From the NCBI RefSeq assembly GCF_900116385.1, contig NZ_FPCI01000001.1, positions 868,001 through 932,000 on the forward strand: a DNA stretch of 64,000 nucleotides, given 5' to 3'. The notes beneath the pieces were generated by a model. That model saw only the letters and a program-made list of their open reading frames with translations. It searched no databases and was not told the origin of the DNA. The translations under genes were made by a program, and so were the position numbers. Shown one piece after another: positions 8,651 to 18,594 of this stretch (position 1 is the stretch's first letter; each line of letters begins with the position of its first letter). The stretch comes from Pseudoxanthomonas sp. YR558 (GTDB taxonomy: Bacteria > Pseudomonadota > Gammaproteobacteria > Xanthomonadales > Xanthomonadaceae).

Positions 8651-9334
8651 TCAGGCCTCGACGGCGTAACCCAGGCCGCGGTGGGTGCGGATCGGGTCGG
8701 GGTCGGCGCCGGCCGCGCGCAGTTTCGCGCGCAGCGTCTTCACGTGCGTATCGACGGTGCGGTCGGCACTGTCGGCATCGCTGTCCCAACCGCGGTCCAT
8801 CAGCTGCGCGCGCGTCAGGATGGCGCCGGGACGCTGCAACAGCGCATCCAGCACGGCGTACTCATAGCGGGTCAGGTCGAGCAACTGCTGGCGGAAGCGG
8901 ATGCGGTGGCCTTCGCGGTCGATGGCAAAGACCCCCCGCGTGACCCACTCGCCCGCCGCCTGCGGCGCACTGGCCCCTGCACGGCGCAGGCGCGCCCGCA
9001 CGCGGGCGACCAGCTCGCGCGGCGAGAACGGCTTGGTGACGTAGTCGTCGGCGCCCAGCTCCAGGCCGAGCACACGGTCGATCTCGTCATTGCGGGCGGT
9101 GAGGAAGATCACCGGCACGTCGCTGAAGCCGCGCAGTTCGCGGCAGACATCGAAGCCGCTGACGTCGGGCAGGCCCACGTCGAGCACCACCACGTCCACG
9201 CCGCCGGCGCGCACGCGCGGGGCGACCTCGCGGCCGAGCAGGCAGTGGTCGGCCTCCAGGCCTTCGCTGCGCAGCGCATACAGCACGGCATCGGCGATGG
9301 CGGTTTCGTCTTCGGCAATCAATACGCGCGGCAT
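8651..9334 (-). CDS. creB: CreB response regulator (OmpR/PhoB type)
   Basis: A 227-residue response regulator. Receiver domain at 1-120 with acidic pair EDE, phospho-acceptor Asp in VVLDVGLPD (near 52), Thr/Ser switch in IFLTARN and Lys in YVTKPFSP (near 102). Winged-helix domain at 135-227 with LTRYEYAVLDALLQRPGAILTRAQL and VDTHVKTLRAKL. Start chosen at MPRVLIAEDE; an in-frame ATG nine codons upstream would translate through the promoter palindrome and overlap rlmJ. CreB binds cre-tags, one of which lies before creD here. Confidence 0.92.
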   Translation of the reverse strand: MPRVLIAEDETAIADAVLYALRSEGLEADHCLLGREVAPRVRAGGVDVVVLDVGLPDVSGFDVCRELRGFSDVPVIFLTARNDEIDRVLGLELGADDYVTKPFSPRELVARVRARLRRAGASAPQAAGEWVTRGVFAIDREGHRIRFRQQLLDLTRYEYAVLDALLQRPGAILTRAQLMDRGWDSDADSADRTVDTHVKTLRAKLRAAGADPDPIRTHRGLGYAVEA

Positions 9335-9340
9335 GGCGCA

Positions 9341-9352
9341 AGCATATATGCT
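9341..9352. promoter_or_regulatory. palindrome AGCATATATGCT in the creB/rlmJ divergent promoter
   Basis: A perfect 12-base palindrome occupies the centre of the 25-base gap between the divergent creB and rlmJ starts. It supplies a TATGCT -10-like hexamer on each strand, about seven bases from each start codon, so both genes could be transcribed without a leader. Confidence 0.5.
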
Positions 9353-9359
9353 GCGCGCC

Positions 9360-10217
9360 ATGAATTACCGCCATGCCTTCCACGCCGGCAACCACGCCGA
9401 CGTCCTCAAGCACCTCGTCCTGCTGGCGATGGTGGATGCGCTGAAGCGCAAGGACGCGCCGTTCTTCGTGCTGGACACGCATGCCGGCCGTGGCCACTAT
9501 CTGCTGGGCGGGGCGGAAAGCCGCAAGACCTCCGAAGCGGATGAGGGCGTGTTCAAGCTGGCCGGCGTGCCGCGCCTGCCTGAGCTGGCCGAACGCTACC
9601 TGCGCGCGGTGCAAGCCAACAACCCGGTCGGCGCGCTGGTCGCCTACCCCGGTTCGCCGCTGCTGGTCGCCCAGGCGATGCGCGCGCAGGACCGCTTGGC
9701 CGCCTGCGAACTGCAGCCGGAGGAAGCCGCGGCGCTGAAGGCGGTGTTCGACCATGACGACCGCGTCGCCGTGCATGCGCGCGATGGCTATGCGGCGATG
9801 AAGGCGCTGCTGCCTCCGCGTGCCGGCAACCAGCGGATCGCGCGCGGCCTGGTACTGATCGATCCACCCTACGAAGCGCAGGATGCCGAGTACCCTGCCA
9901 TCACCGCGGCCCTGCGCGATGCGCTGGAGCGATGGCCCGCGGCGACGTACGCGGTGTGGTATCCGATCAAGCAGCGACGCAGCCTGCTGCCGTTCTTCCG
10001 CAAGATGGCCGCGCTGCCCTCCAAGGGCGCCTTCGTGGCCGAATTGCAGGTGCGCCCCGACGACTCGCCGCTGCGCCTCAATGGCAGCGGCATGCTGGTC
10101 ATCAATCCCCCATGGCAGTTGGCCGAAGCATTGGCGCCGGTCCTGCCGGTGCTGGCCGCGAGCCTGGGCGAGACCGGGGCCAGCCATCGATTGGAGTGGC
10201 TGCGCGCGGCGAGCTGA
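9360..10217 (+). CDS. rlmJ: 23S rRNA (adenine(2030)-N6)-methyltransferase
   Basis: A 285-residue RlmJ, which methylates N6 of A2030 in 23S rRNA using SAM. The family start MNYRHAFHAGNHADVLKH is intact, followed by DTHAGRGHY (SAM-binding) near residue 43 and the catalytic IDPPYE motif near 165, matching the D/N-PP-Y signature of N6-adenine methyltransferases. The ATG at 9360 is fixed by the conserved N-terminus. No Shine-Dalgarno is visible; a TATGCT -10 candidate ends seven bases upstream, so a leaderless mRNA is likely. It diverges from creB. Confidence 0.93.
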   Translation: MNYRHAFHAGNHADVLKHLVLLAMVDALKRKDAPFFVLDTHAGRGHYLLGGAESRKTSEADEGVFKLAGVPRLPELAERYLRAVQANNPVGALVAYPGSPLLVAQAMRAQDRLAACELQPEEAAALKAVFDHDDRVAVHARDGYAAMKALLPPRAGNQRIARGLVLIDPPYEAQDAEYPAITAALRDALERWPAATYAVWYPIKQRRSLLPFFRKMAALPSKGAFVAELQVRPDDSPLRLNGSGMLVINPPWQLAEALAPVLPVLAASLGETGASHRLEWLRAAS

Positions 10218-10284
10218 CGCGCACGGCATCGCCACGGGCCTGTGCGAGAATCGGCCCCCTCCCACGACGACACAGACCTTCTCC

Positions 10285-11235
<951 letters not shown>

Positions 11236-11290
11236 ACCGCGTGCCCGACGGCCCTCGCCGCCCCTCCGGATTTCATGCGAGCATCCGCCC

Positions 11291-11839
11291 ATGACCGCGC
11301 CGAAACGCCTGCCGCCCTGGCATGAACACTTCCGCCTGCCCAGCGGGCGCGAACTGCTGATCCGCCCGATCCGCCCCGAGGACGCCGGCCCCATCCAGGG
11401 CGCCTTCGGCCTGCTCGGGCCGGAAGAGATCCGCCAGCGCTTTCTGTACGCGCTGAAGGAACTGACCCCGGACATGGCCCAGCGCCTGACCCACCCCGAC
11501 CCGAACACCGAGTTCGCGCTCGTCGCCGCCGAACCGCTGCCGCCGGGCGAGGCGCTGGTGGGTGCGGTGGCACGCGCCTCGCTGGTGGCGCGCACGCGCG
11601 ATGCCGAATTCGCGATCCTGGTCAGCCACTTCATCGCCGGCCAGGGCCTGGGCCGCCACCTGATGCGCAAGCTGGCCAAGTGGGCGCGCTCGAAGAAGCT
11701 CGACCGGCTCTACGGCGACGTGCTCGACAGCAACGAGCCGATGCTGCAGCTCGCCCAGTCGCTGGGCTTCAAACGCGTGCGCGAGGCCGACAACGCGGGC
11801 CTGGTGCGCGTGGTGCTGGACCTCAACGAAGAGCCCTGA
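11291..11839 (+). CDS. GNAT family N-acetyltransferase (Pat-like C-domain)
   Basis: A 182-residue GNAT acyltransferase. It resembles the stand-alone acetyltransferase domain of Pat/PatZ-type protein acetyltransferases: GRELLIRPIRPEDAGPIQGAFGLLGPEEIRQRFLY at the start, EFAILV and a CoA-binding motif GQGLGRHLMRKLAKWARSKKLDRLYGDVLDSN near 115-140, and LAQSLGFKRVR near 155. The NDP-forming acyl-CoA synthetase domain of full-length Pat is absent. Targets could be lysines on proteins or a small amine; the sequence does not decide. Confidence 0.83.
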   Translation: MTAPKRLPPWHEHFRLPSGRELLIRPIRPEDAGPIQGAFGLLGPEEIRQRFLYALKELTPDMAQRLTHPDPNTEFALVAAEPLPPGEALVGAVARASLVARTRDAEFAILVSHFIAGQGLGRHLMRKLAKWARSKKLDRLYGDVLDSNEPMLQLAQSLGFKRVREADNAGLVRVVLDLNEEP

Positions 11840-11954
11840 GGCCGCGACGCGGCCTGCTGTTCCGATCAACGGCCATTTCGCTCCAAGCCACCGGCGTAAC
11901 CTGCGCGTCGGGGAGCTGGCGGCAGGCCTTGCCGTGTCCGGCAAGGTGCCTCCC

Positions 11955-13003
11955 ATGGACAGCCCCGAAGACCGACTCAACGCCTTCCTCGGCCACGCCG
12001 TGGGCGACCTGGGCGCTGCGATCAGCGCCACCCTGATGCTGGTCGGCGACCGCCTCGGCCTGTATCGCGCGCTCGCCGACTCCCCGGCCACTCCCGCCGA
12101 ACTCGCCGAGCGAACCCGCACCCACGAGCGCTACATCCGCGAATGGCTGGCCAACCAGGCCGCCGGCGGCTACGTCACCTACGACGCCACGACCGGGCGC
12201 TACGCCCTGGATGATGCGCAGCGGTTGTGCCTGGCCAGCCCGGATAGCCCGGTCGACCTGGCCGGCGCGTACTACATCGTCGAAGCTGCCTTCCACGCAC
12301 TGGAACGCACGACCGACAACTTCCGGACCGGCCAGGGCATGGAATGGGGCGAGCACCACGCCTGCCTGTTCCATGGCACGGAGCGCTTCTTCCCGCGGGC
12401 TACCACGCGCATCTGCTGACCGAATGGCTGCCCGCGCTCGACGGCGCCGTGGACAAGCTCTCACAGGGCGCCCGCGTCGCCGACGTGGGCTGCGGGCATG
12501 GAGCAAGCACGCTACTGATGGCGAAGGCCTTCCCGCACTCGCAGTTCATCGGCTACGACTACCACGCGGACTCCATCCGCACGGCCAACGAGCGCGCGCG
12601 GGCCGCCGGCGTCAGCAATGCGCACTTCGCCGTGTCCGATGCGGTCGGCTACGAAGACAAGGATCTCGACCTGGTTGCGTTCTTCGATTGCCTGCACGAC
12701 ATGGGCGACCCGGTGGGTGCCGCCCGGCACGCCCGCCAGGCGCTCCGTCCCGACGGCCATTGCCTGCTGGTGGAGCCCTTTGCCGGCGACGCGGTGCAGG
12801 ACAATCTCAATCCGGTGGGGCGCGTGTACTACGGCGCGTCGTCGCAGATCTGCGTACCGGTCTCGTTGGCGCGCCATGGGCCGGCGCTCGGCGCCCAGGC
12901 CGGCCAGGCACGCCTGCAGGCGATCATGAGCGAAGGGGGCTTCGGACGTTTCCGGCGCGCGACGCAAACGCCGTTCAACCTGGTACTGGAAGCCCGCCCC
13001 TGA
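11955..13003 (+). pseudogene. class I SAM-dependent methyltransferase, split by a -1 frameshift
   Basis: Two overlapping reading frames together make one methyltransferase. The first (from the ATG at 11955 to a stop at 12419) carries a winged-helix/dimerisation domain (LGDLGAAISATLMLVGDRLGLYRAL, ELAERTRTHERYIREWLANQAAGGYV). The second continues from about 12395 to 13003 with VADVGCGHGASTLL, the Rossmann SAM-binding motif I, and DLVAFFDCLHDMGDP. Continuity breaks after ERFF: five bases (12393-12397) stand where six are needed before GYHAHLLTEW, so one base has been lost. Either a recent inactivating mutation or a sequence error; codon use on both sides is healthy. Methyl acceptor unknown. DUF4242 follows after 19 bases. 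Confidence 0.85.
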
Positions 13004-13022
13004 TCCCACCGAGGAGATCCCC

Positions 13023-13295
13023 ATGCCCCGCTACCTCATCGAACGCGACATCGAGGGGGCCGGCCTGATGACGCCGGCCGAGCTGAAAGCCGTTTCGCAG
13101 AAGTCCTGCGGGGTGCTGGCCGAACTCGGTCCGCAGGTGCAGTGGGAACACAGCTATGTCACCGACGACAAGGTCTACTGCGTGTACCGCGCACCCAGCG
13201 AGGCGCTCGTGCGCGAACACGCGATGCGCGGTGGCTTCCCCGCCAATCGCATTTCGCCCGTGGTGGCGATCATCGATCCGCTGACCGCCGAATGA
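13023..13295 (+). CDS. DUF4242 (SCO4226-like) small protein
   Basis: A 90-residue protein of the DUF4242 family; the one characterised relative I recall, SCO4226, binds nickel in a ferredoxin-like fold. Seen: MPRYLIERDIEGAGLMTPAELKAVSQKS at the start, QWEHSYVTDDKVYCVYRAPSEALVREHA in the middle and PANRISPVVAIIDPLTAE at the end. GAGGAG lies six bases before the ATG, 19 bases after the frameshifted methyltransferase, suggesting one operon. His in WEHSY and the REHA segment are plausible metal ligands. Cytoplasmic, single-domain. Confidence 0.82.
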   Translation: MPRYLIERDIEGAGLMTPAELKAVSQKSCGVLAELGPQVQWEHSYVTDDKVYCVYRAPSEALVREHAMRGGFPANRISPVVAIIDPLTAE

Positions 13296-13402
13296 GGCAT
13301 CCCGCGCGGCGGTGAAGGCCACCGCGCGGCCTGTTGGTACACTGCGCACCCCTTTGCGCTGGGCACACACGGTGTCCGGCGCTGCCGCTGTTTTGTGTAC
13401 CC

Positions 13403-16400
13403 ATGACCGACGCCAAGAACACCGCCCTTCCCGCTCCCCCCTTGCCGCGTGGCGGCCAGTCGCGTGCCTGGTGGCGCGCGCCCGCCTCGCCGACTGCGCT
13501 GGCCTGGTCGATCGCCGCCGCCGCACGTGCGCATGAGGGCCCCGTGCTGGTGGTCGCGCGCGACAACCATGAAGCGCACCAGGTGGAAGCCGACCTGCAC
13601 ACGCTGCTGGGCAGCGCCAGCGACTTGCCGGTGGTGCCGTTCCCGGACTGGGAGACCCTGCCCTACGACCAGTTCAGTCCGCATCCGGACATCGTCTCGC
13701 AGCGACTGTCAGCCCTGCATTGCCTGCCGACGCTGAAGCAAGGCATCGTCGTAGTGCCGGTGCAGACGCTGATGCAGCGCTTGTCGCCGCTGCGCCACAT
13801 CGCCGGCGGCAGCTTCGACTACCGCGTGGGCCAGCGGCTGGACTTCGATGCCGAGAAGCGCCGTCTCGAGGCCGCCAGCTACCGGCACGTGCCGCAGGTG
13901 CTGGACCCGGGCGACTTCGCCGTGCGCGGTGGCCTGCTCGACGTCTACCCGATGGGCGCCGATGCGCCGCTGCGCATCGAACTGCTGGACGACACGGTCG
14001 ACTCGCTCCGCCACTTCGATCCGGAAAGCCAGCGCTCGCTCGATCGGGTCGAATCGGTGCAGTTGCTGCCCGGCCGCGAAGTGCCGCTGGACGAGCGCTC
14101 GGTGGAACGCGCGATGACGCTGCTGCGCGACCGCTTCGACGTGGACACGCGTCGCAGCGCGCTGTACCAGGACTTGAAATCGGGTCTGGCGCCGGCGGGC
14201 GTGGAGTACTACCTGCCGCTGTTCTTCGATGCGACCTCGACGCTCTTCGATTACCTGCACACCGAAACGCTGCCGGTGCTGACCGGCGGCTTCGGCGAAG
14301 CGGCGGAAGCGTTCTGGGCGCAGACGCGCAATCGCTACGAGCAACGCCGCCACGACATCGAGCGTCCGCTGCTCCCACCCGACGAGCTCTACCTGTCGCC
14401 CGACGGCCTGCGCGAGCGGCTCAACCAGCAATCGCGCATCGACGTGTGCGGACCGCAGCACAGCCGCCACGCCGACGCCCTGCCGTTGGGCGACCAGCCG
14501 TTGCCGCCGCTGCCCGTGGCAGCGAAGGATGCGCCTGCCGGCGAAGCGCTGACGTCATTCCTCGGCCATTACCCCGGTCGCGTCCTGATCGCCTCCGATT
14601 CGCCGGGCCGGCGCGAGGCGCTGCTGGAAGTGCTGCAGGCCGCTGCGCTCGTCCCCGAGGTGCTGGCGGACTTCACCGCATTCCGCACCGGGCGCGACCG
14701 CTTCGCGATCACCGTGGCACCGCTCGAGGACGGCTTCGCCCTCGATGATCCGCGCATCGCGGTGCTCACCGAGCGGCAACTGTTCCCCGAGCGCGCCACC
14801 CAGGCGCATCGCCGCAAGCGCACCGGCCGCGAACCCGAAGCCATCATCCGCGACCTTGGCGAACTGACCGAAGGCGCGCCCATCGTCCACGAGGACCATG
14901 GCGTGGGTCGCTATCGCGGCCTGATCGCGATGGACGTGGGCGGGATGCCGGGCGAGTTCCTGGAAATCGAATACGCCAAGGGCGATCGTCTGTACGTGCC
15001 GGTCGCGCAGCTGCACCTGATCAGCCGCTACTCGGGCGCCTCGCCGGAGACCGCGCCGCTGCATTCGCTGGGCGGCGAAGCCTGGGCCAAGGCGAAGAAG
15101 AAGGCGGCCGAGAAAGTCCGCGACGTCGCGGCGGAACTGCTGGAAATCCAGGCGCGCCGCCAAGCCCGCGCCGGCTTGGCGCTGCACGTGGACCGGCCGA
15201 TGTACGAACCGTTCGCGGCCGGTTTCCCGTTCGAGGAGACGCCCGACCAGCGCGCGGCCATCGAAGCGGTATTGCGTGACCTGCAGTCCAGCCAGCCGAT
15301 GGACCGCGTGGTCTGCGGCGACGTCGGTTTCGGCAAGACCGAGGTCGCCGTCCGCGCGGCTTTCGCCGCCGCCAGTGCCGGCAAGCAAGTCGCGGTGCTC
15401 GTACCGACCACGCTGCTGGCCGAACAGCATTACCGCAACTTCCGCGACCGCTTCGCCGACTGGCCGTTGAAGGTCGAGGTGCTGTCGCGCTTCAAGACCG
15501 CCAAGGAAATCAAGGCGGAACTCGACAAGCTGGCCGAGGGCAAGCTGGACGTCATCGTCGGGACGCACCGCCTGCTCCAGCCGGACGTGAAGTTCAAGGA
15601 CCTCGGCCTGGTGATCGTGGACGAGGAGCAACGTTTCGGCGTGCGTCAGAAAGAAGCGTTGAAGGCGCTGCGCGCCAACGTCCATTTGCTGACGCTGACC
15701 GCCACGCCGATCCCGCGCACGCTCAACATGGCGATGGCCGGCTTGCGCGACCTGTCCATCATCGCCACGCCGCCGGCCAACCGCATGGCGGTGCAGACCT
15801 TCGTGACGCCCTGGGACGACGCGCTGCTGAAGGAGGCCTTCCAGCGCGAGCTGTCGCGCGGCGGCCAGGTGTACTTCCTGCACAACGACGTGGAGAGCAT
15901 CGGCCGCATGCAGCGCGAGCTGCAGGAGCTGGTGCCCGAGGCCCGTATCGGCATCGCCCACGGGCAGATGCCGGAACGCGAGCTGGAGCAGGTGATGCTG
16001 GATTTCCAGAAACAGCGCTTCAACGTGTTGCTGTGCACGACGATCATCGAATCCGGCATCGACATCCCGAACGCCAACACCATCATCATGAACCGTGCCG
16101 ACAAGTTCGGCCTGGCGCAGCTGCACCAGCTGCGCGGTCGCGTCGGCCGTTCGCACCACCGCAGCTACGCCTACCTGGTGGTGCCGGACAAGCGCAGCAT
16201 CACCGCCGATGCGCAGCGCCGGCTGGAAGCGATCGCCTCGATGGACGAACTGGGCGCGGGCTTCACCCTTGCCACGCACGATCTCGAGATCCGCGGCGCC
16301 GGTGAACTGCTGGGCGAAGACCAGAGTGGCCAGATGGCCGAAGTCGGTTTCAGCCTCTACACCGAGCTGCTGGAGCGCGCCGTGCGTTCGATCCGGGCCG

Positions 16401-16876
16401 GCCACCTGCCCGACGTCGACCTGGGCCAGGAGCGCCGCGGCGCCGAAGTCGAATTGAACGTGCCCGCACTCATCCCCGAGGACTACCTGCCCGACGTGCA
16501 CACGCGCCTGACGCTCTACAAGCGCATCAGCAGCGCGCCGGAGAAGGACGACCTGCGCGACCTGCAGGTGGAGATGATCGACCGCTTCGGCCTGCTGCCC
16601 GATCCCGCGAAGTACCTGTTCGCCACGGCCGAACTGAAACTGGCCGCGAACGACCTGGGCATCCGCAAGCTGGAGCTCGGTGAGCACGGCGGACGCATCG
16701 TGTTCGAGAGCAAGCCGAACATCGACCCGATGGCAGTGATCCAGCTGATCCAGAAGCAGCCGAAGCTCTACACGATGGATGGCCCGGACAAGCTGCGGAT
16801 CAAGGTGCCATTGCCCGATGCGCCGGATCGCTTCAATGCGGCCAAGGCCCTGTTGGCCACACTGTCGCCTTCCTGA
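13403..16876 (+). CDS. mfd: transcription-repair coupling factor Mfd
   Basis: A 1157-residue Mfd, full length. It removes RNA polymerase stalled at DNA lesions and recruits UvrA. Domains in order: UvrB-like module (about 25-350, with FPDWETLPYDQFSPHPDIVSQRL); an acidic linker; RNA-polymerase-interacting CarD-like domain (about 485-570, VHEDHGVGRYRGL); SF2 helicase lobe 1 with Walker A GDVGFGKTEV near 640, DEEQ of VDEEQRFG and LTATPIPRTL; lobe 2 with QLRGRVGRSHHRSYAYL; TRCF C-terminal domain. The ATG at 13403 is chosen because it precedes the conserved start region; no clear Shine-Dalgarno. Confidence 0.96.
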   Translation: MTDAKNTALPAPPLPRGGQSRAWWRAPASPTALAWSIAAAARAHEGPVLVVARDNHEAHQVEADLHTLLGSASDLPVVPFPDWETLPYDQFSPHPDIVSQRLSALHCLPTLKQGIVVVPVQTLMQRLSPLRHIAGGSFDYRVGQRLDFDAEKRRLEAASYRHVPQVLDPGDFAVRGGLLDVYPMGADAPLRIELLDDTVDSLRHFDPESQRSLDRVESVQLLPGREVPLDERSVERAMTLLRDRFDVDTRRSALYQDLKSGLAPAGVEYYLPLFFDATSTLFDYLHTETLPVLTGGFGEAAEAFWAQTRNRYEQRRHDIERPLLPPDELYLSPDGLRERLNQQSRIDVCGPQHSRHADALPLGDQPLPPLPVAAKDAPAGEALTSFLGHYPGRVLIASDSPGRREALLEVLQAAALVPEVLADFTAFRTGRDRFAITVAPLEDGFALDDPRIAVLTERQLFPERATQAHRRKRTGREPEAIIRDLGELTEGAPIVHEDHGVGRYRGLIAMDVGGMPGEFLEIEYAKGDRLYVPVAQLHLISRYSGASPETAPLHSLGGEAWAKAKKKAAEKVRDVAAELLEIQARRQARAGLALHVDRPMYEPFAAGFPFEETPDQRAAIEAVLRDLQSSQPMDRVVCGDVGFGKTEVAVRAAFAAASAGKQVAVLVPTTLLAEQHYRNFRDRFADWPLKVEVLSRFKTAKEIKAELDKLAEGKLDVIVGTHRLLQPDVKFKDLGLVIVDEEQRFGVRQKEALKALRANVHLLTLTATPIPRTLNMAMAGLRDLSIIATPPANRMAVQTFVTPWDDALLKEAFQRELSRGGQVYFLHNDVESIGRMQRELQELVPEARIGIAHGQMPERELEQVMLDFQKQRFNVLLCTTIIESGIDIPNANTIIMNRADKFGLAQLHQLRGRVGRSHHRSYAYLVVPDKRSITADAQRRLEAIASMDELGAGFTLATHDLEIRGAGELLGEDQSGQMAEVGFSLYTELLERAVRSIRAGHLPDVDLGQERRGAEVELNVPALIPEDYLPDVHTRLTLYKRISSAPEKDDLRDLQVEMIDRFGLLPDPAKYLFATAELKLAANDLGIRKLELGEHGGRIVFESKPNIDPMAVIQLIQKQPKLYTMDGPDKLRIKVPLPDAPDRFNAAKALLATLSPS

Positions 16877-16895
16877 CGCAGATGTCGCAGCGCAA

Positions 16896-16921
16896 CGCCA
16901 TGGCGCGGCGAAGCCATGGCG
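16896..16921. terminator. hairpin between convergent mfd and phospholipase D genes
   Basis: CGCCATGGC and GCCATGGCG form a perfect nine-base stem with an eight-base loop in the gap between two convergent genes. No T-run follows, so intrinsic termination would be weak; a transcript-end-protecting role is as likely. Confidence 0.4.
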
Positions 16922-16928
16922 ACGGACG

Positions 16929-18479
16929 CTAAAGCTGCGATTCCACCGGCAGCCAACCCACCGCGCGGGCGACGCCGCGACGCCATGCGCTCGCTTCCGG
17001 ATCGCGCTCCCAGACGCGTGGGGGCTTCTGCGACGCATCGTCCCAGCGCAGGGCGCCGTCCTGCAGGCGCACGCGATAGCTCTTGTCCGGCGCGATCTTG
17101 GCTTCGTAGCTGCGCAGCAGCGCGGCGGTAGCGGCGCGGTCGCGGAACAGGATGCCCATTTCGGTATTGAGGTTGACGGAGCGCGGGTCGAGGTTGAACG
17201 ACCCGATGAAACCGCGCTCGGCATCCACTGCGAATGCCTTGGTGTGCAGGCTGGCGCCACTGGAACCGAACAGGCTGCTGTCCGGCCGCCCGTGCGGCAT
17301 CAGTTCGTACAGCGTCACGCCCCCTTCCAGCAGCGGCACGCGGTACGGCGCGTAGCCGCCGTGCACCGCCATCACGTCGTTGGCCGCCAGCGAGTTGGTC
17401 AGCACGCTGACGTCGACGCCCTCCGCGCGTTTGCCGACCAGCCAGCGCGTGCCCTCGTCGCCCGGCACGAAGTACGGCGAGATCACCCGCAGCTCACGCT
17501 TCGCCAGGCCCATCGCCTTGCCCAGCCGATGGATCAACCACTGCGCCTGGCCTTCGCCCTGCCCCTTGGCGGCCGGATCCGAGTAAACCCCCACCTCGTC
17601 CAACCAATACAGCGCGTTTCCGCCGACCAGTGTCCGCAGTCCCGGGCTGCTGCGCAGGCGCGCGACGTAGTCGGCGGCGCGCGCCGAACGGTAGCCGGCG
17701 TCGCCATGCGTACGCAGCTGCTCCAGCGCGCCCTCCTTCGCCTGCGACAGCGCGACGAGCGGGATGACCGACGCACTGTTCCAGAAATCATCGAAGATCG
17801 CCGAGGTCTGCTGTACCGCCGGACCCACCAGCACCGCGTCCATGTCGAGGAAGTTGGTCTGCGCGGCGGCATCGAAGTACTCGTCGCCGACGTTGCGCCC
17901 GCCGACCACCGCGACGCGTCCATCGGCGATCCACGCCTTGTTGTGCATGCGGCGATTCATTGCGACCGGTCGCAGCAGCATTTCACTCGCGCGACCGAGC
18001 ACGCCGACGCGGCTTCGCGAGGGATTGAACAGCCGCACCTCGATGTTGGGGTGCGCGTCCAACGCGGCCAGGTGCGAATCCTTGCCGTGCGCGGTCATGT
18101 CGTCCAGCAGCAGGCGCACGCGGACACCTCGGTCGGCGGCACGCAGCGCTTCATAACCCAACAGGTTTCCGGTGAAGTCGTGGTTCCAGATGTAGTACTG
18201 CAGGTCGAGGCTGCGGCCCGCCGCACGCGCGGTGGCGGCGCGGACGGTGAAGGCGTCCAGGTTGTCGGACAGCAAGGCCATGCCACTCTGGCGCGGATGC
18301 TCGCGCAGCATCGGCGCGACCGCGCGGTCCAGCGCGGTGGCATCCGCCGCCGTGGCCAGCGCCTGCGAAGGCGCGCCGCGCGCGGTTTCTGAGAACCGGC
18401 CATAGCTGTACAGCGCCACGGCCGATGCCACCACCAGTACCAGCAATCCCAGGCCGAGCCGTCGCAGCCACTTGCGCAT
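16929..18479 (-). CDS. phospholipase D family protein (cardiolipin-synthase-like)
   Basis: A 516-residue PLD-superfamily protein with both catalytic HKD motifs: HNKAWIADGRVAVVGGRN near residue 180 and HTKAFAVDAERGFIGSFN near 405. One N-terminal helix (residues 7-25) anchors it to the inner membrane, with the catalytic domains probably periplasmic. QYYIWNHDFTGNL is typical of the cardiolipin synthase/YmdC subgroup, which joins or cleaves phospholipid phosphodiesters. Length matches ClsC/YmdC-type proteins. GGAGGGGACAGG just upstream of the ATG is a good ribosome-binding site. Confidence 0.88.
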   Translation of the reverse strand: MRKWLRRLGLGLLVLVVASAVALYSYGRFSETARGAPSQALATAADATALDRAVAPMLREHPRQSGMALLSDNLDAFTVRAATARAAGRSLDLQYYIWNHDFTGNLLGYEALRAADRGVRVRLLLDDMTAHGKDSHLAALDAHPNIEVRLFNPSRSRVGVLGRASEMLLRPVAMNRRMHNKAWIADGRVAVVGGRNVGDEYFDAAAQTNFLDMDAVLVGPAVQQTSAIFDDFWNSASVIPLVALSQAKEGALEQLRTHGDAGYRSARAADYVARLRSSPGLRTLVGGNALYWLDEVGVYSDPAAKGQGEGQAQWLIHRLGKAMGLAKRELRVISPYFVPGDEGTRWLVGKRAEGVDVSVLTNSLAANDVMAVHGGYAPYRVPLLEGGVTLYELMPHGRPDSSLFGSSGASLHTKAFAVDAERGFIGSFNLDPRSVNLNTEMGILFRDRAATAALLRSYEAKIAPDKSYRVRLQDGALRWDDASQKPPRVWERDPEASAWRRGVARAVGWLPVESQL

Positions 18480-18594
18480 CCTGTCCCCTCCCTCACGCGT
18501 CTGCGCCTATCGTAGTGCCTGACCCGTGAGGGCCGCGCTTGCACACCCCGGAGCGCCGTTGCACGCTCGCACCCTGTCATCGCCGAGGTTCGCC

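Noticed and set aside
9335..9361. An upstream start for creB at 9361
   Set aside because: It would translate through the promoter palindrome and overlap the rlmJ start; the receiver domain begins at MPRVLIAEDE.
14555..17260. A 901-residue open frame antisense to mfd
   Set aside because: It mirrors the mfd codons in a G+C-rich genome, has no recognisable domain, and spans the mfd stop into the PLD gene. Mfd on the other strand is beyond doubt.
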